The translations under genes were made by a program, and so were the position numbers. From positions 1 through 64,000 of the forward strand of contig NZ_JAGGPM010000029.1 of the NCBI RefSeq assembly GCF_018613835.1: 64,000 nucleotides of DNA, written 5' to 3'. Source of the stretch: Arthrobacter sp. ISL-5 (GTDB lineage Bacteria; Actinomycetota; Actinomycetes; Actinomycetales; Micrococcaceae). The notes below the pieces were generated by a model. That model saw nothing but the letters and a program-made list of their open reading frames with translations, was not told the DNA's origin and searched no databases. This document shows positions 51,576 through 59,939 of the stretch, piece after piece; positions within the stretch are counted from its first letter, which is position 1; each line of letters opens with the position of its first letter.

Positions 51576-52958
51576 ATGACCAATGAAATCGCAGGGAAAT
51601 ACTCCCAGGCAAAGCTGACCGTCGAGGATCTGAAGCAGAAGGTCGCCTCGGGTGAGATCGACACGGTGGTCGTAGCCATCACCGACTCACTGGGCCGGCT
51701 GCAGGGCAAGCGCTGCGGCGCAAGGTCCTTCCTGGAGGATGTCCTGGGACATGGCGCCGAAGGCTGCAACTACCTCCTTTCCGTCGACGTGGAAATGAAC
51801 ACCGTCGATGGATACGCGATGTCGTCATGGGCAAACGGCTACGGGGACATGGTCATGCGGCCCGACGTCAGCACGCTCCGGATGGTGCCGTGGCTGGAGG
51901 GCACGGCGATGGTCCAGTGCGACATCCTCTGGCTTGATGGCCGCCCCGTCACCCAGTCGCCGCGGCAGATCCTTCGTGCCCAGATCGAACGGCTCGAGGC
52001 CCTCGGATACCGTGCCCACATCGGCACGGAACTTGAGTTCATCATGTTCGACGACAGCTACGAGCAGGCATGGGACAAGCAGTATGTGGGACTGAAGCCG
52101 TCCACCCGCTACAACGTCGACTACTCCCTGCTTGCGACGGCCGGCCTCGAACCGGTCATCCGCGACATCCGCAACAGCATGGAAAGCGCCGGACTCGTAG
52201 TCGAATCCTCAAAGGGTGAGTGCAACCACGGCCAGCAGGAAATCACCTTCAGGTACGCCGAAGCGCTCCGCGCATGCGACAGCCACGCGTTTTACAAGAA
52301 CGGTGCCAAGGAGATCGCGGGAAAGCATGGAAAAAGCATCACGTTCATGGCCAAGTACAACGAGCGGGAAGGCAGTTCATGCCATATCCACTTCAGCCTG
52401 ACCGACCTGGACGGCAATCCGGTGCTTGCAGGTAACGGTGAGCATGGCTTCAGCCCCCTGATGGAGCATTTCGTCGCGGGCCAGCTGGCAGCTATGAAGG
52501 AACTCTCGTACTTCCTGGCGCCAAACATCAACTCGTACAAGCGCTTCGTCGAGGGCAGCTTCGCACCAACCGCCATCGCGTGGGGCCTGGACAACCGCAG
52601 CTGTGCACTGCGCATCGTTGGGCGCGGCGCCAGCCTCCGCGTGGAAAACCGTGTGGGCGGCGGTGACGTCAACCCTTATCTGGCCGCGGCAGCACTTATT
52701 GCGGCAGCCATTCACGGCATCGAGAACGAGTTGCCCCTTGAGCCCGTCATGGCCGGGAATGCCTACGAGTCAACCGCCGACCGGATCCCGACGACGCTTC
52801 GGGACTCGCGCGCACTGCTCGTCACCAGCGAAATCGCCCGCAAGTCCTTCGGCGACGAAGTGGTGGACCACTATGTGCACGCCGCCGACGTCGAACTCAA
52901 AGCATTCGACAGTGCAGTCACAGATTGGGAGCACAAGCGTGGCTTTGAACGTCTCTGA
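51576..52958 (+). CDS. Glutamine-synthetase-like gamma-glutamyl-amine ligase, 460 aa
   Basis: This is a GS-fold enzyme with the catalytic motifs GTELEFIMF, SSKGECNHGQQEITFRYAEA, GSSCHIHFSLTD, NSYKRFVEGSFAPTAIAWGL and RVENRVGGGDVNPYLAAAAL. It lacks the adenylylation loop of true GlnA and shows the substitutions usual in GlnA paralogues (PuuA, GlnA3, GlnA4) that join glutamate to an amine with ATP. With a permease of ethanolamine type, formation of gamma-glutamylethanolamide (GlnA4-like) is most likely; putrescine is the alternative. It overlaps the next gene by 20 bases. Confidence 0.88.
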   Translation: MTNEIAGKYSQAKLTVEDLKQKVASGEIDTVVVAITDSLGRLQGKRCGARSFLEDVLGHGAEGCNYLLSVDVEMNTVDGYAMSSWANGYGDMVMRPDVSTLRMVPWLEGTAMVQCDILWLDGRPVTQSPRQILRAQIERLEALGYRAHIGTELEFIMFDDSYEQAWDKQYVGLKPSTRYNVDYSLLATAGLEPVIRDIRNSMESAGLVVESSKGECNHGQQEITFRYAEALRACDSHAFYKNGAKEIAGKHGKSITFMAKYNEREGSSCHIHFSLTDLDGNPVLAGNGEHGFSPLMEHFVAGQLAAMKELSYFLAPNINSYKRFVEGSFAPTAIAWGLDNRSCALRIVGRGASLRVENRVGGGDVNPYLAAAALIAAAIHGIENELPLEPVMAGNAYESTADRIPTTLRDSRALLVTSEIARKSFGDEVVDHYVHAADVELKAFDSAVTDWEHKRGFERL

Positions 52959-53703
52959 TTCCTACCGGCCGAGAATCGGCCTCACCACCTACTACCAAGG
53001 GGCTGCCTGGGGAGTTTGGAAGGCCGATGCGGCCATTCTGCCCGGAACCTATGTACAGGCAGTGGTCGCTGCCGGCGGCACGCCTGTTCTGCTGCCGCCG
53101 GTAGGCACCGACCCCACAATCGTTGACCTCCTGGACGGGCTCATCGTCGCGGGCGGCAGCGACGTTGGCCCGGAGCAGTACGGTGCGGAGCCCCATGAAC
53201 TGACCCGCTCCCAACCAGGGAGGGACACCCACGACCTCGCCCTGACCAGGGCGGCGCTGGCAACTGGGCTTCCGCTGTTTTCCATCTGCCGCGGCGCCCA
53301 AATCCTCAACGTGGCACTGGGAGGATCCCTGATCCAACATGTCCCGGACGTCAATCCGGGCGCGGCCCAGTACCAGCCGGCGCCTGGAGTGTTTGGCAAC
53401 GTCGAATTCACCACAACACCCGGAAGCATCAGCGAGAGCCTGCTCGGGCCAGTAGCCAGCGCCCTCTGCTACCACCACCAGGCCATGGACAGGATCGCGG
53501 ACGGCCTGCGGGTGACGGCGGCAGCGCAGGACGGAACCGTACAGGCACTCGAGACGACAACAGGCGGATGGGTGCTGGGAGTGCAATTCCACCCCGAACA
53601 GAACCCAGACGACCTGCGGCTTTTCAGGGGATTTATTGAAGCTGCCCGCAACTACCGCAAAGAACGAACGGAGAATCTAGTCGATGTCCACCAGCATGTT
53701 TGA
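52939..53703 (+). CDS. Gamma-glutamyl hydrolase, PuuD-like class I amidotransferase fold, 254 aa
   Basis: The peptidase C26 family pattern is complete: RPRIGLTTYYQGAAWGVWKA, GLIVAGGSDVGPEQYG, the nucleophile elbow LFSICRGAQILNVALGGSL with catalytic Cys, SALCYHHQAMDRI, and the His-x-Glu pair in GVQFHPEQNPDD. It frees glutamate from gamma-glutamylated intermediates. The start is GTG at 52939, inside the end of the ligase gene (20-base overlap), and its own end overlaps the aldehyde dehydrogenase gene by 20 bases. In this pathway it would release glycine from gamma-glutamylglycine. Confidence 0.9.
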   Translation: MALNVSDSYRPRIGLTTYYQGAAWGVWKADAAILPGTYVQAVVAAGGTPVLLPPVGTDPTIVDLLDGLIVAGGSDVGPEQYGAEPHELTRSQPGRDTHDLALTRAALATGLPLFSICRGAQILNVALGGSLIQHVPDVNPGAAQYQPAPGVFGNVEFTTTPGSISESLLGPVASALCYHHQAMDRIADGLRVTAAAQDGTVQALETTTGGWVLGVQFHPEQNPDDLRLFRGFIEAARNYRKERTENLVDVHQHV

Positions 53704-55051
53704 CGTCCTGAACCCGGCCACGGAAGAGATCATTGAAACGGTCCCGCTCGCCACACTGGAAGAAACGGACCGGGCAATCGAAAAGGCAGCCGTGGCCTTT
53801 GAAACGTGGCGCAACGTCTCACCCGCCGACCGGGCACTGCTGCTGCGCCGCTTCGCCGCTGCAGTAGATGCCGACCTTGAGAACCTCGCCCAACTCGAAG
53901 TGATCAACGCCGGTCACACCATCGGAAACGCCCGCTGGGAGGCAGGAAACGTCCGGGACGTCCTCGCGTACTATTCCGGCGCCCCCGAACGCCACACAGG
54001 CCAGCAGATCCCTGTTGCCGGAGGCGTCAATGTCACCTTCAACGAACCCTTGGGTGTTGTGGGAGTCATCGTCCCGTGGAACTTCCCGATGCCCATTGCC
54101 GCGTGGGGATTTGCTCCGGCGCTTGCAGCGGGCAACACCGTCGTCCTCAAGCCTGCTGAGCTGACGCCGTTGACCGCCGTGCGCCTCGGGCAGCTTGCCC
54201 GGGAAGCCGGACTGCCCGACGGTGTGCTCCAGATCATTCCCGGTAAGGGATCCGTCGTCGGAGAACGCTTCGTTGCACACCCGGCCGTGCGGAAGGTGGT
54301 TTTCACCGGGTCAACCGGCGTCGGCAAGCTGATCATGGCCGGCTGCGCTGAGCAGGTTAAGCCGGTGACGCTGGAACTGGGCGGCAAGAGCGCGAATATC
54401 ATCTTCGCTGACGCAGATCTGGAGGCGGCCGCAGCAGCAGCCCCGGGCGGGGCCTTTGATAATGCCGGCCAGGACTGCTGTTCCCGGTCCCGCATCCTGG
54501 TTCAGCACGATGTGTTCGAAAGGTTCCTCGAACTGCTTGAACCTGCCGTCAAAGCGCTGAAAGTCGGGGACCCCCGCGACGAGGACGTGTTCATGGGGCC
54601 GCTGATTTCCGCCGCGCAACACCGCACCGTGACAGGCTTCGTGCCGGATGGCGCGCCCGTCGCATTCCGCGGATCGGCGCCCGAAGGCAAGGGGTTCTGG
54701 TTCCCGCCCACCGTCCTGACTCCGTCCCGCGAGGACCGGGTGATGCAGGAGGAGATCTTTGGCCCGGTCGTGGCAGTAGTCCCCTTCAGGGACGAAGCTG
54801 ACGCGCTCCACCTGGCCAACGACACCATCTACGGCTTGTCCGGCTCCATCTGGACCAGGGACATCGGACGGGCCCTGCGGGTTGCCCGCGGACTGGAATC
54901 CGGAAACCTCTCCGTCAACTCGCATTCATCCGTCAGGTACTCCACGCCGTTTGGCGGATTCAAACAGTCAGGCCTGGGCCGTGAGCTGGGACCTGACGCC
55001 CTCAACGCCTTCACCGAAACCAAGAACGTTTTCATCTCCACCACCGCCTGA
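53684..55051 (+). CDS. NAD(P)-dependent aldehyde dehydrogenase, 455 aa
   Basis: The family motifs are intact: IVPWNFPMPIAAWGFAPALA, NTVVLKPAELTPL, FTGSTGVGKLIM, catalytic Glu in VTLELGGKSANIIF, catalytic Cys in FDNAGQDCCSRSRILV, and QEEIFGPVVAVVPF. Two adjacent cysteines follow the usual N-x-GQ; the first is in the catalytic position. It would oxidise a gamma-glutamylated aminoaldehyde to the acid. It overlaps the hydrolase gene by 20 bases and is followed after 22 bases by the SDR gene. Confidence 0.95.
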   Translation: MSTSMFDVLNPATEEIIETVPLATLEETDRAIEKAAVAFETWRNVSPADRALLLRRFAAAVDADLENLAQLEVINAGHTIGNARWEAGNVRDVLAYYSGAPERHTGQQIPVAGGVNVTFNEPLGVVGVIVPWNFPMPIAAWGFAPALAAGNTVVLKPAELTPLTAVRLGQLAREAGLPDGVLQIIPGKGSVVGERFVAHPAVRKVVFTGSTGVGKLIMAGCAEQVKPVTLELGGKSANIIFADADLEAAAAAAPGGAFDNAGQDCCSRSRILVQHDVFERFLELLEPAVKALKVGDPRDEDVFMGPLISAAQHRTVTGFVPDGAPVAFRGSAPEGKGFWFPPTVLTPSREDRVMQEEIFGPVVAVVPFRDEADALHLANDTIYGLSGSIWTRDIGRALRVARGLESGNLSVNSHSSVRYSTPFGGFKQSGLGRELGPDALNAFTETKNVFISTTA

Positions 55052-55073
55052 ACACAAGACGAGGAAAAGCAAA

Positions 55074-55853
55074 ATGATTGAAGTCATCTCCAACCGACTC
55101 AAAGGCCGCAGCGCAGTCATCACCGGCGGCGCAAGCGGAATCGGACTGGCAACCGCACGGCGGTTCGCCGCCGAAGGAGCCCATGTTGTCATCGCCGATC
55201 TCGATCCGACTGCCGGGCAGCGTGCCGCTGAAGAGGTCGACGGACTCTTCGTCAAAGTCGATGTCACCAGCGAAGAAGAGGTCAAGAACCTCTACGCCGT
55301 GACCAACGAAACCTACGGAAGCGTCGACATCTCCTTCAACAATGCCGGAATCTCCCCGGCAGACGACGCCTCCATCATCGATACGGGAATCGACGCATGG
55401 CGAAGGGTGCAGGAAGTGAACCTCACCTCCGTGTTCTACTGCTGCAAGTACGCCCTGCCATACATGCAGGCGCAGGGCAAAGGGTCCATCATCAACACGG
55501 CATCCTTTGTCGCCGTAATGGGCGCCGCCACTTCCCAGATCTCCTACAGCGCCTCCAAGGGCGGCGTCCTGTCGATGAGCCGTGAACTGGGTGTCGAGTT
55601 CGCCCGCCAGGGCATCCGGGTGAATGCCCTGTGCCCTGGCCCGGTCAACACGCCACTGCTGAAAGAGCTCTTTGCCAAGGACCCCGAGAAGGCCGCCCGC
55701 CGGCTCGTCCATGTTCCCCTCGGCAGGTTCGCCGAACCTGAGGAGTTGGCCGGTGCCGTGGCCTTCCTTGCCAGCGATGATGCGTCATTCATCACCGCCT
55801 CCACCTTCCTCGTCGATGGCGGCATTGCCGGAGCCTACGTGACCCCCGAGTAG
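55074..55853 (+). CDS. Short-chain dehydrogenase/reductase, 259 aa
   Basis: This is a classical SDR. The cofactor loop is TGGASGIGLATARRF (residues 17-31), with VIADLD (Asp after strand 2, NAD preference), NNAGISP, the catalytic Ser in INTASFVAV, and Tyr-x-x-x-Lys in YSASKGG. The C-terminus has the usual SFITASTFLVDGG. GAGGAAAAGC precedes ATG 55074; the open frame further upstream lies inside the aldehyde dehydrogenase gene. As an alcohol dehydrogenase it can oxidise the hydroxyl of gamma-glutamylethanolamide. This step is not needed for putrescine, and so supports the ethanolamine assignment. Confidence 0.93.
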   Translation: MIEVISNRLKGRSAVITGGASGIGLATARRFAAEGAHVVIADLDPTAGQRAAEEVDGLFVKVDVTSEEEVKNLYAVTNETYGSVDISFNNAGISPADDASIIDTGIDAWRRVQEVNLTSVFYCCKYALPYMQAQGKGSIINTASFVAVMGAATSQISYSASKGGVLSMSRELGVEFARQGIRVNALCPGPVNTPLLKELFAKDPEKAARRLVHVPLGRFAEPEELAGAVAFLASDDASFITASTFLVDGGIAGAYVTPE

Positions 55854-55864
55854 GCAGCGGGTCC

Positions 55865-55895
55865 GCTGCGGGCCGCGGTGCGCGCGGCCCGCAGC
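55865..55895 (+). terminator. Terminator-like hairpin after the amine operon
   Basis: GCTGCGGGCCG pairs perfectly with CGGCCCGCAGC around a 9-base loop, 12 bases after the SDR stop. No T-run follows. Confidence 0.65.
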
Positions 55896-56067
55896 CAGCC
55901 CTCTCCCCCGCTTGGAGTTTTGTCCAGCTGCCGCGGCTTGACCCGTGCCGAACGTGGATTATCTGTACAAAACTCGAAGTGGAGAGCGTCGCCGAGGTGG
56001 GGTCGGGAGCAGCCGGCCAACGTCGTCGTGCCTTTTCGACTTGGTTGTATGGGGGTAGGATACACAC

Positions 56068-56613
56068 ATGTCGACAACGGTGACGGATGAGCTCATCCGG
56101 AAAGCGAAAGACGCTGGAGCGGCAGCTGAAAAGTCCCGTCGGGAGATGCTCATGGCCTCGGGCCGGCGCGCCGAAGCCGTTTTCGCGCTCTGGGCCGAGG
56201 GTATGCCCGTTCGTAAGATCGCCGAAGTCATCGGAGTGAGTCCCTCCGTTAGCCAGCGCTTGCTCGAGAAAGCTAGGGAAAGCCGGCCGCGCCTGCCGCG
56301 CCGTGAAGAACGGGTCTCGTACGAGCTGCATCGAGCCGTGGCTGAAAAAATCAGCGAGGATCCCGAATCGGTACTGAGCAAGGCACGGACCAACCTGCAG
56401 AGGATGGCGTCGCGCACACGCGATGCGTACGCACAAGGTTGGGTGGCAGAGTGGAACACGCTCGTTAATGGCGGTGACATCAACCGGCTTGTGGAGGGCA
56501 TGCTCCGCCCTGACGAGCGTGGTACTGACCTTCGCCAGATGACGCCGTTCGCCGGTGTGCTCTCCCAGGAAGAGCGACTCGTCGCAATCCACAAGGCAAC
56601 GCGTGCGGCGTAG
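56068..56613 (+). CDS. Helix-turn-helix protein, probable antitoxin-like partner, 181 aa
   Basis: A helix-turn-helix spans residues 30-62 (AVFALWAEGMPVRKIAEVIG, VSPSVSQRLLEKARE), like sigma-70 region 4 or Trp-repressor-type folds. Flanking regions are basic and helical. A C-terminal part (LQRMASRTRDAYAQGWVAEW, LSQEERLVAIHKATRAA) looks like an interaction domain. The next gene, a nucleotidyltransferase-fold protein, starts inside its 3' end. Such pairs occur in AbiE-like or related toxin-antitoxin systems, which makes an antitoxin or regulator role reasonable. GGGGGTAGGAT lies before the ATG. Confidence 0.75.
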   Translation: MSTTVTDELIRKAKDAGAAAEKSRREMLMASGRRAEAVFALWAEGMPVRKIAEVIGVSPSVSQRLLEKARESRPRLPRREERVSYELHRAVAEKISEDPESVLSKARTNLQRMASRTRDAYAQGWVAEWNTLVNGGDINRLVEGMLRPDERGTDLRQMTPFAGVLSQEERLVAIHKATRAA

Positions 56614-57001
56614 CGACCTCGAGCACGCTATCCGCGCGGCCACGGAAATCATCCGTCAGGAAGCCGTCATCATCATTGGCAGCCAAGCCATCCTCGGGTC
56701 CTTGACAGAAGACGAACTGCCGGCTGAGGCGACGCTTTCAGAAGAAGTCGACATTGCTCCGTTGAAGGATGACGACGCCCAGTCTCTCGCCACGGAACTG
56801 GACGCCGCGATCGGTGAAATGTCCCACTTCCACGAAACCCACGGCTTCTACGTCCAAGGGGTCGGCCGGGACACCGCGGTCCTGCCAGCCGGTTGCGCGG
56901 ACCGCCTTGTCAAGGTTAAGAACGCCAACACCAACGACCGTACCGGGCTGTGTCTGGAGCCCCACGACCTTCATCCGGGATCTGACGCCACCAGCGGGTG
57001 A
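56603..57001 (+). pseudogene. C-terminally truncated nucleotidyltransferase-fold protein (DUF6036-like)
   Basis: From GTG 56603 the frame reads RRSDLEHAIRAATEIIRQEA, VIIIGSQAILG, a mutated acidic strand (SEEVDIAP), MSHFHETHGFYVQGVGRDTA and GLCLEPHDL. This matches the first two thirds of DUF6036/nucleotidyltransferase proteins of toxin-antitoxin modules (VIIGSQA then ...VDIxP, the metal-binding Asp). After CLEPHDL the frame runs into a GntR-gene fragment and stops at 57001. About 60 residues are lost, so the toxin is probably inactive. It overlaps the preceding gene by 11 bases. Confidence 0.8.
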
Positions 57002-57002
57002 G

Positions 57003-57215
57003 GCTGGGAATCCGTCCTGATCCGCGACGGCGAAGCCACCGCCCAATGAGCGAGAAATTCTCCGCCGGACCGGTCAGCTTCGGCAGCAGTTCCGCCGCCC
57101 CTCACAGTTGGAACTCGACGACGACGGCGGCACCACGCTGCTCGCGGCCCTCACCAAAGTCGGTGGCCGGGTCCTGGGCCCTGGCGAATGCCAAATCGGC
57201 CTGAGCCAGGTCGGC
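57003..57215 (+). pseudogene. Internal fragment of a GntR (UTRA) regulator gene
   Basis: The DNA from GGCTGGGAATCCGTCCTGAT onward follows the UTRA part of the GntR gene at 44000-44215 (WESVLIRDGEA, FSAGPVSFGSSSA, LDDDGGTTLLAAL, GGRVLGPGECQIGLSQVG). Small deletions break the frame twice. Both ends are cut. It directly adjoins a nucleoside hydrolase relic on the opposite strand, the same order as at 62434-63525. Confidence 0.85.
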
Positions 57216-57223
57216 CAGGCAGA

Positions 57224-57900
57224 TCAGACAGCCGTCGCACCCACCGCAGCTCCCGCCGTCGTACTTTCAGAAAACGAAAGCAGCGTCTCCACCAGGTGCG
57301 GCGCGAAGTCGCCGTCGAGCTCCAGCACCACCCGGCAGCGGGCGCCGGGCTGCTCCGGGTAGTCCAGGTAGAGTCCGCGGAGGTCGCAGACGGTCTGGCC
57401 GCGTCTGGGACCGTCGGTGGTGTCGACGTCGACATGCACCACCGGGGCGACGGCAGCTCTGACGCCGCCCACCGCCAGCGCCGCGGCGAGGGGGTCGTGC
57501 ATGGCGGAGCAGGCGCGCCCGAACTGGCCCTCGTAGAACCGGAAGTAGTAGCCGAGCATCTCCCCCAGCGCCCGCGGCACAGGACCGGAGGAGGCCAGCA
57601 GGTCCTGCCGGTGGCTTTCCTCCAGCACGTTGGCCATGGTCACGTCCAGCGGCACCAGGGTCACGTTCCAATCGGCGGCGAGGACGGCCGCGGCGGCCTC
57701 GGGGTCGTTGGCGATGTTCGCCTCCGCCACCGGTGTGATGTTCCCGGGGCCAGGGCCGCGCCGCCCATGATGGTGATCTCCTCCACCAGCCGGGGCAGGT
57801 CCGGCTCCAGCCGCAGGGCCTCGGCAATGTTGGTAAGCGGGCCGATGGCCAGGACCCGCAGCGTGCCGGGATGCTCGTGGGCGAGCCGCACCAGCATCTT
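57224..57900 (-). pseudogene. Frameshifted, truncated nucleoside hydrolase
   Basis: The - strand carries the C-terminal two thirds of an IUNH-type nucleoside hydrolase nearly identical to 62518-63525: MLVRLAHEHPGTLRVLAIGP, then a frame change at about 57735 (GNITAVAEAN in the intact copy), then EANIANDPEAAAAVLAADWN to the end. The N-terminus with the DxDxGxDD calcium site is missing. The 5' break at 57900 joins a fragment of an alpha/beta hydrolase on the other strand. Confidence 0.9.
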
Positions 57901-58128
57901 CGCCAACCGGTGTTCTTCGCCCTCGGCGGCCTGAGCAACCCGGATGACTACGGCGACATTGCCGGCCGGCTGTCTAGGGTCTTCTTCCCGGACTTCCGCC
58001 TGGAGGTGTGCCCCAAGCGGCACCACTTCGACCCGCCACACCGGATCGAGCCCGAGCGGCTTGCTGAGCTGCTGCGGGCGCACTGGGCGCGGGCGGAACG
58101 CGAGAGTGCGGCATCCGCTGGCTCCTGA
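57901..58128 (+). pseudogene. 3' fragment of an alpha/beta hydrolase gene
   Basis: The frame reads RQPVFFALGGLSNPDDYGDI, AGRLSRVFFPDFRLEVCPKR and HHFDPPHRIEPERLAELLRA to a TGA at 58128. It closely follows the last 65-70 residues of the hydrolase at 19358-20149 (RPVFFALGARSNPDDYGEIA, RHHFDPPHRIEPERL). The nucleophile half is missing. It ends 60 bases before the convergent TetR gene stop. Confidence 0.88.
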
Positions 58129-58187
58129 CTTTGCAGTCAGTTGGGCGGCACGCTTCCGCCCTGACAAGGCGCTAGGACGCCAGGAGA

Positions 58188-58799
58188 CTAGCTGGCGGCG
58201 AGCAGTCGCGCTGCTGCGTCTCGCCCTACCGCGAAGGGCTGCGGGAAGGTACCCATTCCCATTGTCACGAGCCCGCCCTCGTACAGAAGCATCAACGAGT
58301 CGGCTGTCTGGGCAGGATCAGCAACGGACGCTTCCCTGCACAGCTGCTCGAGTAGGTCTCTCAACCATTTCTTTTGGCGGATGGCTTCCGCCGCGATGGG
58401 GTTCTCCGGGTCATCCGTCTCGGCCCGCGCGTTGATCGCGCAACACCCTTTGTCGCTGTTGTCGATGGCCCACCGCCCGGAGATGTCGAAGATCGCGAGG
58501 ATCCGCTCGGTGCCGCCTGCGGGTACCTGCGCGAGTTCATTTTCGAGGTACTCGCGCCACCGGGCGTCCCGCCGTCGGAGGTAGGCCACCGCCAGCGCCT
58601 CTTTCGAACCGAACTGGTCGTACAGGGTTTTCTTGGTTACGCCAGCCGCCGCGGCGATCGTATCCACCCCTACCGCGTGGATTCCTTCTCGATAGAACAG
58701 CTCGGATGCGGCGCGCAGAACCCGTTCCGCTCCCTTCGTGTACTTGGGCAGCTCATTCGTGTCTCTGGGCATCACCTCACGGCGATCTTCGGTCATCAT
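58188..58799 (-). CDS. TetR-family repressor of the EamA transporter, 203 aa
   Basis: The helix-turn-helix lies at residues 25-70 (RVLRAASELFYREGIHAVGV, IAAAAGVTKKTLYDQFGSKE). The C-terminal domain contains GCCAINARAETDDPENPIAA, a pattern common in AcrR-type actinobacterial regulators. It is divergent from the EamA transporter gene. Two sites with the core ACCGTTCTGT/ACAGAACGGT lie between and over the two starts (58808-58854), so it most likely represses both genes. ATG at 58799 or the ATG just after it can serve as start. Confidence 0.92.
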   Translation of the reverse strand: MMTEDRREVMPRDTNELPKYTKGAERVLRAASELFYREGIHAVGVDTIAAAAGVTKKTLYDQFGSKEALAVAYLRRRDARWREYLENELAQVPAGGTERILAIFDISGRWAIDNSDKGCCAINARAETDDPENPIAAEAIRQKKWLRDLLEQLCREASVADPAQTADSLMLLYEGGLVTMGMGTFPQPFAVGRDAAARLLAAS

Positions 58800-58807
58800 G
58801 CATCCAC

Positions 58808-58854
58808 TATACCGTTCTGTATACTAATTAGCATGAGTAAACAGAACGGTATAC
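58808..58854. promoter_or_regulatory. Two TetR operator sites in inverted orientation
   Basis: TATACCGTTCTGTATA (58808-58823) is itself partly palindromic, and AAACAGAACGGTATAC (58839-58854) is its inverted near-copy. The 12-base parts ATACCGTTCTGT and ACAGAACGGTAT are perfect reverse complements. The second site covers codons 3-8 of the transporter gene, so a bound repressor would also block elongation. Confidence 0.8.
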
Positions 58855-59897
58855 CTCATCGCACTGTCCTGATCGGAGCATCCGTCGCGTTCGTTCTCAG
58901 TTGGAGTTCCGGTTTTCTCGTAGCCAAGATCGGCACCGCCGGCGCCCCGGCGCTCACGGTCGTCTTCTGGCGATTCCTCATTGTCGTGGTGATCCTGGCA
59001 CTCGCCCTCGCCGGAACCGCCCTCCGAGTCAACATCACCCATCGTCGGCCGAACGGCATCGGTTCGAAAAACCGTCCGGGGAGACCCTCCCGCGGCTCAG
59101 TCCTTCCCCGCGCGGACCTGCCGGCCTGGCGCGACATCCGCCCCCATCTCGTCATCGGCTTCTTCGCCCAATTCGGCTACGTCGTGCCTATCTACCTGGC
59201 CATCGCCGCCGGCGTCTCGTCGGGGACCTCCGCGCTCATCGATGCCATCCAACCTCTTGTCATCGCCACCCTCGTCGGCCCGCTCCTCGGGCTCCGCGTG
59301 CGTGCCCTCCAATGGCTCGGCCTGGTGTTCGGCGCCAGTGGCGTCGCCCTGATCGTAGCTTCAGATGTATCCGTAGTCGCGTCTCCAGGCCCCGCCTACC
59401 TGCTCCCGCTCGTCGCCCTCGCGAGCCTCGTCACGGCCACATTCCTGGAGCGCCGCACCTCGGCACGCCTCGGTGTCTTTGCCACCCTGTCCACGCATGC
59501 CGCCGTCACTCTCGTCGCGGTCGCCCTGCTCGGGTCCCTCGCCGGAACCCTAGCCCCACCGGCCACCCCTGACTTCTGGATCTCCACCCTGGTGATCGCG
59601 ATCGTCCCCACCCTCATTGCCTACGCCCTATACTGGTTCCTCCTCCGCCGGATCGGCATCACTACGCTCAATGCCCTCCTCTTCCTGGTCGCCCCGACCA
59701 CAGCTGTAGCCGGGGCTTTCCTGTTCGCGGAACCGTTCACTCCCGCCACCCTCGCCGGCTTGATCCTCGGGTCCGCCGCCGTCGCTCTGGTCCTGTGGCC
59801 CGAGCGTTCCTCGGCGCATTCCCCCTGCGCTTCTTCCGCCGATTCGGTCGACGCCGATTTCCAGACAGGCGAAGCGGCCCCTTCACCAGCCCGGTGA
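58833..59897 (+). CDS. EamA/DMT-family transporter, 354 aa
   Basis: Ten hydrophobic helices are arranged as two EamA repeats: VLIGASVAFVLSWSSGFLVA, VVFWRFLIVVVILALALAG, HLVIGFFAQFGYVVPIYLAI, then PLVALASLVTATFLERRTSA through ALLFLVAPTTAVAGAFLFAE. The loop between helices 2 and 3 is longer than usual (RRPNGIGSKNRPGRPS). DMT proteins of this type export metabolites or drugs; the substrate is unknown. ATG 58833 lies between two operator sites. The C-terminal 35 residues are hydrophilic. It is controlled by the divergent TetR gene. Confidence 0.9.
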   Translation: MSKQNGIPHRTVLIGASVAFVLSWSSGFLVAKIGTAGAPALTVVFWRFLIVVVILALALAGTALRVNITHRRPNGIGSKNRPGRPSRGSVLPRADLPAWRDIRPHLVIGFFAQFGYVVPIYLAIAAGVSSGTSALIDAIQPLVIATLVGPLLGLRVRALQWLGLVFGASGVALIVASDVSVVASPGPAYLLPLVALASLVTATFLERRTSARLGVFATLSTHAAVTLVAVALLGSLAGTLAPPATPDFWISTLVIAIVPTLIAYALYWFLLRRIGITTLNALLFLVAPTTAVAGAFLFAEPFTPATLAGLILGSAAVALVLWPERSSAHSPCASSADSVDADFQTGEAAPSPAR

Positions 59898-59939
59898 GGC
59901 GGTTCACGCGTCAATAGCGCCGCCAGGGTATGGCGCGGC

